A stretch of DNA of 64,000 nt from Gyromitra esculenta (Eukaryota; Ascomycota; Pezizomycetes; Pezizales; Discinaceae). Shown here one piece after another: positions 34,237-44,845 of this stretch. The stretch is from assembly GCA_038503075.1 (NCBI GenBank), contig JBCAML010000011.1, forward strand, positions 372,001 through 436,000. Direction: 5' to 3'. The first letter of the stretch is position 1, and every line of letters begins with the position of its first letter. The translations under genes and the position numbers were made by a program. Below the pieces are notes generated by a model. The model was not told the origin of the DNA, did not search any database, and saw nothing but the letters and a program-made list of their open reading frames with translations.

Positions 34237-37200
34237 CTACTCGTAGTTATACAAGTACTTCTTCTTCAGAGCCTCGCTTGGGTGCTCTCCGGAATAAGCC
34301 TCGTAATTCTCCCTCGTGTCCTTCCATGTGTGGGTGAGGGGCCCAGCATGTGACTGCTGAATTTCCCACATTTCCCATTGACTGGGAATCTCATTATACT
34401 CCTCGGGGATATAAGCATGCTCTTCAGGGGCGTGGAAATGCTTTTCAAATCCTTTCTCGCTAGAAAAATATTGCATTTCTTCTGGAAGCCCGAGCTGTCC
34501 ATCACGCGGGAATTGCCCCTCAAAGTCGTGAGAATGCTTTTTTTTACGGATACAAGGCTGCTCTTCAGGATAATAAAAACCTTCCTCAGGACAATAACTC
34601 TCTGGGGGAATGTGGAAATGGCCTTCAGGAGCACTGAGACGGTGTTCGGGGATTGCCATGAATCTATCTTCGGTGGGGTAGAAGCTTTCCTCGGGCTGAC
34701 GGAAATTCCCCATAGGGATGGCGAAACGATCCTCTGGTCGGCCGAAATGCCCTGACTCGTGGAAGTATTGCTCAGAGACAGCAAACTCGCTATCTTCGGT
34801 AGGATAGAGCCTCTGCTCAGGTTGATAATGGCGTTGGCAAGGGGTAGCGACAGGGCCCTCGGGGTGGTATAGATGCAGCGATTCAAGGGAAACATCCTCA
34901 AAGGGAGAGTACTCGTCCTCACGAGTAGGATATACAATTTCGTGTTGTTGGAAATTTTGTTCAGGTGTAGGTAAGTACCTCTCGAAGGCAGGGAAACTCT
35001 CTCTAGAGTTGAGGTAATTCTCTGATTCCTGACTGTTTTCCCGGGCGCTGGAGATATGGTCCTTTGAAGCGCGAGAATTTACCTGAAACTCATGGAAAGG
35101 GTTAATTTCAGGCTTATGTATATGCTGTTCAGGGTCAAAGACATGCTTTTCCTGGATGTGGAGACGCTCCCCTACATCTTTGGGGATGTAAGACCGCTTG
35201 GTCGGCTTCGTCGAAACCGATTTTTGGGCAAAATTCGCAGGCATGCGTCTCCCGTTCATAAGCACGAAGTTCCCACCCTTCTGCACATTGACCACCTCTT
35301 CCTCAAATGAGTTAGGAACTGCATTTTCAATAACACCCACCACCGAGTTCGATTTTGTATTTGGGGGCGATGAACTCGACAGCTCAGTCACTTTATCGCC
35401 TCCACCGCGCTTGAGTCCCCCCTTTCTAGGTCCATTACTACGGTTGATACCAGGCCTATGTCCGTTACTACGCTTCTGGATTTGGTTTCGTACTGGACGC
35501 CCGTCAACCTCAAGGGGCCTGCCGTTGAGGATCAGGACGGATCCTCCTTTCTTGACATAGTCTTCGTCGGGATTAGGCTCGTCTGGTACTGCACCCGGAC
35601 TATTATTCGGGGCCTTCTGGGCCTTCTGGTAGGCTTCATAAGCCGCAGCCTCGTCATTAGCTGCGAGTTGGGCATTGAGGACTTCCTTCGGGGCATGGAA
35701 GAACTTTAATGCGCGGTCTATGCCACGACCCTTGAGAATATTGACTTCTATTTCGGTTTCTGATGATGCATCTTCAACCTCCGGGATATCCTCGACGGCT
35801 GGAGTATCTTCATACGGGGAGACTTCGATTTCCGTAGCGGTACCATCAGGCAACTCTTCCAACTCTATAACATCCTCCAGCTCTATGATGTCCTCGACCA
35901 CTGAATCGGCTTGCGGCTTCCGGACACCTCTAAGCTCCGGAATATTAAGCATTGTCTGGGAGGATTCTTTCACTGGCGCCTTCACTCTCATTATCCTAAC
36001 TTCTCCCGGTGTATATTCCATATCATCTATATCCTCATACATCTTATCATTAGCTTTCATGCTCGGCATATTTCCAGTCATGGGACCGTAGTATAAACCC
36101 CTCTTCTCCTTTTCCTTCTCTTCCTTGGGTTTGATCCACATCGACTGAGCCGTCTTGAATCCTCTCATAGAATTATAAATCTCCTCATCCTCATATTCGG
36201 GCACATATACCTCCTCTTCCGGTTCCGGCTCCGGCGGCTCGACCATTTCAAACGTTTTCTTGAACTTCGAGTCTGGGACGACCTTGGCGAAATTTGTATC
36301 AGGCTCGGTCTTGACGCTTCGTTTTCCCATTTCAGTAACAGGGACCTTCTGAGGCTTTTTGATCCACATCCCTTGGGCCTTGTCGAAGCCGCTCATGGCG
36401 TTGTAAAGCTCCTCGTCTTCATATTCCGGTGGAGCTTTCTTGGGAGGTGGCTCAACCATTGCGAATGTTTTTGCGAACTTTGAGTCTGGTATTGGTTTGA
36501 CAAGTTTGGCGCTGGCGTCAACGTAGACGTCTCGCTTTTGTTTGTTGTTTTGGCTTAAGGATTGGGCCTTCTCGTGCTCAGTCGCGGAATATTCGCCGGT
36601 ATTTTCTGTCACATGTTCAACGCTCTCGAGGGTGGAGCGTTTTTCAAGTTCTGGATCTTCAAGCTCAATGATGAAAAACGAAGTTGTGAAAGAAAAGAAG
36701 GAGGCAGATTCTCGGATGCAGGAATCTGTGTGATGGAAATAGTCACTGGCTTCCCAGTCGAGATCGAAGACATTTCTACTATTGACGCGAGCTGCACATT
36801 CAAAATCTCCGTGACAGATTTGAACATCAGCTACTGTATATGGAGCAAATTCTTTGGAAATAAAGTATTCGTGCTAATTTCACAGAACATTAGTATTATA
36901 GCGAACGAGAAGTAACGGGGGGGTCAAGACGAATGGAATATTCGATCAGGATAGTAATTGTATATACCTCATAATGAGAAAACCCTAGCCCTTGGAGAGG
37001 GAATAATGGGGCTGGATCGGAGATATGTGTCACTCGCCGATAAGTTGATGGCGTAAATTTCTAGAATACTATTAGATTTGTCCAAAGATAAAAGTTATAA
37101 AAGCAATATTAAAGTATCACAATGATAAGAACCTTGCAGAAAACCCATAGACTAGGAGGGGAAACACACTCCAGTAAGATAATCAGTAAACGCCTCATTC

Positions 37201-37948
37201 CCAACCTTAGGTTGACCAAATGTCGTGACTTGAGGATTCCATCCTCTTGCCTCGAAGTCTACCGCGGCCAGTGTGGCTACTGCACCCCCAAGTTTGTGTC
37301 CAGCCAGAACCAATTGGTACGGGTTTTCTTCAGCTATGCACACGGGTGCTTGAGTAATTTTTCCCCATATATTGTTAGGTGTTCATTTCTCGTACCTAAG
37401 ATATACTTTGTGACAAGCTCATTCATGGTAGCCCCAATGAGCCCCTGTGTCTTAAGCCATTCTCTATGGAAGCCACCATGAACCTTGCAGCCAGGGCAAT
37501 ACTCGAGGGCACTGCTGATACCCGAGGACAGTGGGGTATAATCCTCAGGCGTTGCAGAAAGGTCAGTGACAGCGTTAGGCAAACTGTAGGCACCCGCAAA
37601 GGCAACGATAATCTTTTCTTTACCCTTTTCGTGGGATATAGCAATATAACCATAAGAGTCGCCAAGGTCACCGGCAGTGTTCCACTGCTTAAGCAACTCT
37701 AATTCCGGGAACTCCCTACAGAATGAGTTACACTCAAAGGGATAACTGATGCCTTCAGTTGATTGAAGACAGTTAGTGATATCAACAATCTTAGCAAGGT
37801 CATTGAAATCATCGAAAAGATTTTTGGGAATCCCGTGACTCTCGTGGTCCTCGGGTGACAGCACAATCCGGCGAGATGCGGGGGAGGAGGCCGAGGAGGC
37901 CAGAACAGGGAAAAGCGAAAGTGCTGAAAGAATCGTCTTCGACAACAT
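34237..37948 (-). CDS. Secreted class-3 lipase-like pseudoenzyme fused to a Lys-Arg-processed repeat tail
   Basis: Exons (minus): 37948-37396, 37333-37170, 37060-36968, 36873-34237, totalling 1148 aa. A signal peptide (residues 1-20, LSALSLFPVLASSA core) leads into a class-3 (fungal) lipase fold: CPGCKVHGGFHREW, VTTFGQPKVGNEAF, YRRVTHISDPAPLFP, and a C-terminal YFHHTDSC block. The nucleophile elbow reads GHKLGGA (Lys198, normally GHSLGG), and the usual FRGT oxyanion-loop motif reads FAGA (117-120). The catalytic His also appears replaced, so the domain should be inactive. Exon 4 continues without a stop or any early ATG into about 800 disordered residues. These carry KR sites at 348, 383, 454 and 527 and homologous 70-residue units, then a GGSVLILNGRP/GGNFVLMNGRR pair and a Pro-Glu-His-aromatic region. 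The GTG at 36612 is not a start. Function unknown; a secreted peptide precursor is inferred. Confidence 0.85.
36106..36531 (-). repeat. Two homologous Lys-Arg-bounded units in the lipase-like protein
   Basis: Residues 385-453 and 456-526 are homologous: PDSKFAKTFAMVEPP versus PDSKFKKTFEMVEPP, YEDEELYNAMSGF versus YEDEEIYNSMRGF, and AQGMWIKKP versus AQSMWIKP. Each unit is preceded and followed by Lys-Arg, the Kex2 recognition pair. Confidence 0.85.
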
Positions 37949-40900
37949 GGCTTATGGCATTCACGCGCAGTGCGGAAAACAAGAAGCGAACGGACCGGCG
38001 GAGCCGGCGAATTGATGCTGCTTTGTACACTTTTTTATGCTCGGGCAATTATCTTTACTCCTCATCCTGATCTATCTACTTGATGTATTTTAACATCACG
38101 ATGGTCTCTCAGCGCTGGTCGCAAGCAGTGAGCAAGTCCATTGTGCCGAATATGGGATGAGAATAGATTGATGATCAGCTGTCTGCGACAAAACCGGAAA
38201 TATAGACAGGAATAGCGATAGATTCTACGAAGTATGAACGGATCCTTCAAAGTGCCTTGAAAAGGCGTCAAAAGAAGCTCGCCAGCTATGATATTCATGC
38301 GAGTTAAGCTTTCGCCAGCATCTGTCCGGCAAAAATCAACATCGTGTCGTTATTTTGGGACTGCATGGAGACCAGAGCGTACGCTGGAAGGTTCCATTTC
38401 AAACAAGCCACGCACGTTTAAATTTCCGAACAGCTACAGGCACGTTCTAAATATCCCGAACTACTATTTAGGCCATGCATTAGATTTCTTACGGAGAAGG
38501 ACTGCAATTTACTCAAATCGATACATACTAAATAAAAAACAAATATAGCAATGCACACCGTCTATGGTACTGGGCGGGGCAAGGCAATGGCGGGTACTTA
38601 CCTTGCCGCGTTTTGTGTTCAGCTACATACCTTACTACAGACGAACCGGAACCGAGTTCTTCTGCACGAGAGCGGATCTGTTTGTCATACTCGCGATTGA
38701 TATATTTAGGCAATCCTCTCCAACACAAACGACTCCTATACGATCTCGGTTGTAAACCCAGTGCCACAGCAGTAATGGTTCACCTCATCTAGTACCATAT
38801 AAAGTGAATTCAAAAGATAGGATTTATGACCCGATCTCTCAAGCTCAGCTCTGTCATCCCGGCAGATAGGTAGCCTAAACAATAAACAGCCACAAAACAT
38901 TCCTTGGGGAAGATGTGAGGTGGAATCCCACCCAACTAATTAGCGCACTCCCATACAAACGTTTGCCGTCCCGATCCCAAGTCTCTGGTAACCAAACTGA
39001 CCAGGGAGCAGATGCCGATTGCAAATGTGATATTTCAACCTCATGTCCACCGGATTCGATTCCGTGAAACCCAAATAACTCCCCGGATGCTTTGTTTGCC
39101 GGGTGAAGGCAATCAGAAACAGAAGTGCGAGCCTCCTGGGCAATGGTGATGACATTTCGTCTTACGGGAACCGGTAGTTTTTGGGGTCGGACGAGGTTTC
39201 CGGTCGGGGTTTTTGCGGCGCCGAAGGAAAGTGCCGTCGTCACTAATTCGGGTAGATGCGGCAAGGGGTACGTAGAATGCCTGCAAATATCCTCATTTCA
39301 TGGAAGGCGAAAAGAATATCCCACGATGGAGACCTCTCTACCAAAATTCATCAGGGTGATTTTAATTCCCAAACGGCTAAGGACCCGACCGAATTTCATG
39401 GACCGTGCCTTGAATAATATCGAGTGATAATTCATGAATACAATTCGGGAGCTTCACTCCAAAGTGGAACAGAGTGAAATCTTACTGAAACGCCCACGGA
39501 GCGGTTGCATTTGAGAATTTCCAAGAGTGGTCTCTGCAAATAATTCAGATATCGGTTCCTTGGGCCCGATCCAAATCTATATCGTACGATAACTTACAAG
39601 TGTCCTAAACAAACATTCGAGAATCCGCAATTTTAATGCCAGGTGTAATATTTCAAATACAGCAGGAAGATTCCATCCATGTAACAGCTCATGACAAATA
39701 GCTAAAAGCAAACAGATTGGAAAGTTTCTGCGACCTTTAAAAAATCCCCCGTGCCTTCTTTATTTTCCGATGTTTCTGACGTCAGGTATACCGATATCAA
39801 GACTTAAATACCTTCTCAGCCCCTCGCTCTAAAAGGATCAACCCAAAAAGTTGGAAGCTGAGCTAGTCTTATGAACGTCGGAATGATCAACAACGGCCCC
39901 AGCTCCCTGACATGTCGCGTCGTAATGTTGTAACCTGTCTCAGCCCCAGACACTAGTTCCTTGCAGGCGGAGGATCAGTGGGTACTGGTTACTTAGAATG
40001 TTGTAATTTCGCCCCAAAACTCTGTGTCTGGAAGTTTGTCGCATAGCACCATTATAACCTTCTGGGTAGTGAGGTCTGCCGATTACACAGAGTCTCACCC
40101 ATCATAGAATTCCGTGGTCGGGCAGAATTGCGTTAAGAGAATCAAGATCGCGGCCCGAACCCCAAAGAACTCCGGAAAACATAGACGAAACGGCCGCGCA
40201 GGAATTTTCCCCGAGTTTGCCCGTTGTGCTTCTAGTAATTTCAACCTATCACAAAGCTATGTATCTGAATGACCACAATTCGTGACGGGGAGAAATCTTT
40301 TACGACGTCCTAGTCGCCAGGCGCGGGGCAAAGGGTTTCAGCTGAAGGCAACTCGATGCGGCGTTCGCACACATAACATGAGCCTGCATTTATGACACTC
40401 TGCAGTCTTTATTGGAATAATTGGAGAGGGACCCCTGAGAAAAAGCATCCGTTCGCCAGAACCTCCTCCCCCAGCTTGTGATTGTTTATGGAGACTTTCC
40501 TTTGGCGTGCTCTACCACTGATCTCCAGATCAGTAGGTTTTAGATACGTTATTTACCGGTCACTAGCTGCAGTTACTGGTTATCATTGATATCACTGCGT
40601 GCACAGGTATTATTACCCCAGGTTCGAAGATAACATCGGCTGGACGGAAATCCGGAGGTACTTCGCTACTTAGGCAGCTGGAGTGGTAAGCCCTTAGATC
40701 TGTCAGCTAGGGAGTTAAGTCAAAGATGTTCAAGGGTTTATCAAGGAATCCCTGGCCATCCGGAAGCAAACACATAGTCATCTTTGATAGCCTTCAGCAA
40801 AAGCGGTTAATGCCAATGATCATGATGACAAACCAGTATTGACGGTGTTTGTAACAAGGACCCGCAACAACGTCCGTTCGTTATGGGACGATATTTCTGT

Positions 40901-43215
40901 ATATAATGTCTTGATATATGTATTTACCTAAAAGATCAACGTCTCTATTCTAAATCTTGCAGCCCACACAAGGTTGAACCCGTATCGGAGATTGATACAC
41001 AACCGCCAAGGCAAGCGTTTCTCTGATCAAGCCGCTTCGAATTGTTCATCTTGAACCAATCAGATCAGCTGTTTCCTAGCGGGATCCTGCTTCCATCTTT
41101 AGTGAGACTTGCTGTCACGAGATAAGTTTCTGCCGTGGAATATTGGTGGTTATATTAGAGTTATGTTCCAGGAGCTTATACTAAAGCACTGGACGATTTT
41201 TTCTCCCTGGTGGTCTAGGAGGAGTTCATACAATTACAAATTACAAAGTATGTAGGTAGACCCAGCTTTCGGAAAGGCTTGAATGTCCATAGTCAACGAC
41301 TCACCGGTCAATTAGGATATTTTGCCAAGTATTTGCTTGGGGTACAGTCTCCTTTCTGTCAGTCCCTTTTTCTTTCTTTTTTTCAGGCGTCTCTCTCTGC
41401 TTTTTTGTTTTTGTTTTTTGTTTTTGTTTTTTGCGACTCAGCCATAACCACCAGATCCTGGGACCTGGGAGGTTGCAGATTTGGGGTTTAACTGTGTTTG
41501 TAATGGTAAGCACCGGCCCTAGTCCGTGTTCGAGTAAGCCGCCGAGAGTGGCTTTCGGCAAGTCGAGGTTGGGGTGTTTGACTATTAGGGTTGCATCAAG
41601 GCATCACTTAGCTAGTTTTATCTAGACAGAAGTTGATGATAAATTATTGTATGGTAATGAATGTCGCTTTTTCGCAGCTATGTCCGACGAGAAGAAACCC
41701 TTGCTCACGGCGAGAGGCCGTGTCTATGAGCGAACAGAGCGGAAACATCTACCCGAGGTAGGAGCCCGCCTACCAAGCTCTTCAGTTGGCATCCGATGGG
41801 GAAATTCAAAAACTTCCACTTCAACCATGATGCCCAGAGAAAATCTCGGAGGCGATCCGAATCCCTTGCTTTTTGGTTTGTTTCCCTCCAAGCTACCAGG
41901 TTCGTTTCGGGGGTTGCAGCATAGTGTGAAGTTGAAATGTGGGATTGATTGGATGGATAGCTGCACTCGTGACCTGGGATGCATGAGGGATTGCTTGCTG
42001 CAGCTCCAGGGAAGCTACCAGCCCTGTCCGCGAGATGATGAGCCGATCAGTTTCGGTGGAAAGGTGTGCCAAGGGAGGGAGAAGGGAGCACGCGAGAACG
42101 CGAGACAGGACAGGACGCTGCACTAAATCCAGTGGCTGCCCCGCTGGTAGCCATAACTTACGGAGCACGCCTGGTGCAGTATGAGAAGATGGGTGATATA
42201 TTATGTACATACGCTGCATGTAGAGAAGGCGAGAAGCAAATATGGACATGTACGTACTTCAAATGTCATACGTACCGTGATGCTAGGCTGGGTAGCTACA
42301 ATGGTACAACGTCAGGACAGGGAATTTCGTCAAGCCAATATCGACAGGACATCACAACCACAGGGAGTGTAGAATATCGATGCAGCGATTGATTGACCAT
42401 AACTGCACAAGAAGATAATATAATAATAATGGGAAATTCGCAAGAGGCAAGCAAGGGCATCCACAGCCAAGAAGGTCCTTCTTCCCTTCTCGCACCAACT
42501 ACAGCTATCTCCTCTCCGCTTCGGCCGCAGTGGTCTCCTCTTCAACACAAACTCCACCCACTAGTAAATGATACATATCTCGCGTGGCTTCCTGGACATT
42601 CCACCCCTGGTTCATAAAGGCCCTTTCTCCCGCACCTCCTCTCAAAATCCTTAGTTTGCCCGCAACTACCCACAACTCGCCAGTTCTGTCCACCAAATGC
42701 GAAGGATATCTCAGATTTCGTGTATCTGAGTGCTAGCTTTCAGCGCAAAAGAATCCTAACCTGTTGACCTACCGTCCCCCCCCCCGCACGACGGAGATCT
42801 AGCGAATCCAATTCGCCCAAAATCCTTATTCGTAGATCGTGTAGAAGGATCTGCGAAGTTGTCTTGGATTCCAATCCTCGTCTAATTCAGTGAGCCGCCT
42901 CACGGTCCTTCTGCTGTTCCTTTTCGAGACTGGCGTCCGGGGTTTTCATTTCTTCACTCCTACGCCCGGAATTTATCCATACTTATCTTGCTCCGACGAT
43001 CTCCCACGTTGGCCACCATAGCGGCCGTTGGATTGGTGATAGGGCGGTGACAGGACTGAGCAGAGACTTCATACGTGGGATAGCGTTTTGGAGCTAAGCC
43101 AACAGTTCCTTTTTTGGTATCACGCGCTCAGAGCACAAAAAGGTTCATGGTTCCTGCCATCCACACTTAAACATCAACGTTATCCCACGCTGTCAACCCC
43201 CTCAGGTCAAGAATC
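37949..43215. other. Divergent intergenic region, lipase-like gene to F-box gene
   Basis: About 5.3 kb without a supportable gene. Several 60-160-codon frames exist, but none has a recognisable domain. One frame starting at 41680 (MSDEKKPLLTARGRVYERTE) has a plausible N-terminus followed by a GTAGGA-type splice donor. I could not find the next exon, so it is not called. A T-rich tract interrupted by G lies at 41399-41434. The stretch 42700-43215 is probably the F-box gene promoter. Confidence 0.5.
41399..41434. repeat. TTTTTG-type simple repeat
   Basis: Imperfect tandem T(4-6)G units in non-coding DNA. Confidence 0.6.
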
Positions 43216-44845
43216 ATGTCAATCATCCTAAGAGAATCAAGTATCGAGCGAGTTAGCAAGTCTATCGGATCTAAAGTAAGAGGGGTATTGGAACGGAAAA
43301 ATCGAAACTTATCAATGGAACAACAACCATCAAAATCATCAAATCGACATGACTCCTCATCTCGAAGAGTGTTCGAACTATTTTTTGCTCGACCTGTACG
43401 ACGGACGGTATCATTCCTTCGTCCTGGACAACAAAAAGTGCGGGTGGTTGAGGTTCAAGAAGAGACAGACAAAAGGTTAGCTCAAGCGCCGTTGCTCTTG
43501 TCTAATAGTCAGCTGACTGGTTCCTTCTAGCCCTACATTAGGGGACAGGTTTTTCTCGCTGCCTGTAGAGCTACAATTGAATATTGTAAATTTGCTCTTC
43601 TTTTTCGACCTGCTTAACCTTCGGAAAACATCACGAGCCTTTCGAAATCTCACTCTTAGGCATGAAAGCCATATTGTTAGACATCACATCAACATGTGGG
43701 TGCCATCACGCATCCTCAAGCTGTATCCTCCACCAACGATCATACCACCAAAATTGAATTATCTCACTGAATTGGCATATAAACAACGAATATCGACAGA
43801 GTTAGCACTAGGCTTAGCAGACCAGATCGTGAAGGAAATGATGGGGACCCGACAAACAATGACAAGGCGAATGACAAAAGATGAAAACGAATTTGTTCGA
43901 AACCAGTTACAGCTCGGTATGGCACCACTAATATTCGCACTATTCCACTTTCTGGAGACATACAGAGAGCGAAAGTTGGAACATCTCCTACAAACCGACA
44001 GTAAGGCAGGTTCATCGAAAATATTAACCCCCCTATCACACGAAACGAATATGGCCCTTCAATCGGACATTCTCAAACATTATCCTGATGAACTTCTCCT
44101 TCAAGTACATCAAATGTACCACCTGCTTCTCCATTTGTTCCTACGACGACTTAGTCCAGCTGCATTACCGTTTGGTGTTCGGACGATTAGTCGCTGGAAT
44201 GCCCAACGTCCTACAAACCAGGCATTCGCCAAAGTCCTAGTCCTTGGTGGAGTCCGAGAAGTGTGGGAACTATACAAGATAAAAGGTTATAGCCGTAGAC
44301 GCAAGGCCCTCGACAAATACCTGAAGAAGCTCGACTCCGGCGAAAAAATACGAAGCTACCCTAAAAGCAGCCGTCCATTCGAGGCACCATCAATTATGGA
44401 GACCAGTGGGTCGGTCAGCCGTATTGCCCCTGGACGTGGACCGAGCTTAGACATCCCAGCGAAGCTAGCTAGATTGGATGTGGACGAACTGATGGACGTG
44501 TGGACTCCTGCGGCGGAGCAAAGACTGTTGTCAAGAGAGATTGTTGGATCCTTGGATGAAGTTGGTTGCTGTGGGCAGTTCGTGAGTCAGTTGCTTGGCA
44601 GTACTATAGAATCGGATGATGAGGACGATGGCGATGATGAGGAGTCTGATGATGAGGATGATTCCGGGGACGACGCTTTTGTTCAAGGGGCTGCGGGAAT
44701 GCATTACACCGGTGGTGTTACCGACGGTGATGATAGTGCGTGGGGCGACAATGACCTGGCCGAAGAGGAGCATGAGGAAGATGGAGGCTCCTTTGGTAAC
44801 GACGGAGGGGCAGAAACTTCTAGTTCCTGGACGGGCTTTAACTGA
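43216..44845 (+). CDS. F-box protein with acidic C-terminal tail
   Basis: Exons are 43216-43475 and 43531-44845. The 55-bp intron has a CTGAC branch site, and the product is 524 aa. An F-box-like motif follows the splice point, at about residues 93-132: RFFSLPVELQLNIVNLLFFF then LLNLRKTSRAFRNL, with the usual Leu-Pro-x-Glu start and the conserved Leu/Arg spacing. F-box proteins link substrates to SKP1-cullin-1 ubiquitin ligases, so this is probably a substrate adaptor. No WD40 or leucine-rich repeats are visible. The region after the F-box (about 150-400) is an alpha-helical, His/Leu/Arg-rich domain that I do not recognise. The last 100 residues are very acidic (runs of Asp/Glu/Ser/Gly) and probably disordered. 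The N-terminal 85 residues are basic and Ser-rich. Confidence 0.8.

Noticed and set aside
36612..36827. Start of the repetitive protein at the GTG (36612) or at an alternative ATG frame near 36827
   Set aside because: The frame is open back to a splice acceptor at 36874, and the residues before 36612 continue the lipase fold. The 36827 ATG frame is out of phase with the tail.
37334..37395. End of the lipase at the TAG after LLKHPCA
   Set aside because: The stop is inside a 62-bp intron (GTACGA..CATAG). Splicing restores AEENPYQLVLAGHKLGGA in frame.
38875..39264. 129-codon minus-strand frame
   Set aside because: No domain, no intron signals and no start context. The opposite strand has an equally long frame.
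41647..42126. Possible gene starting MSDEKKPLLTARGRVYERTE (ATG 41680)
   Set aside because: The first 26 codons look plausible and end near a GTAGGA donor. No matching downstream exon or family is recognisable, and the rest of the frame looks random.
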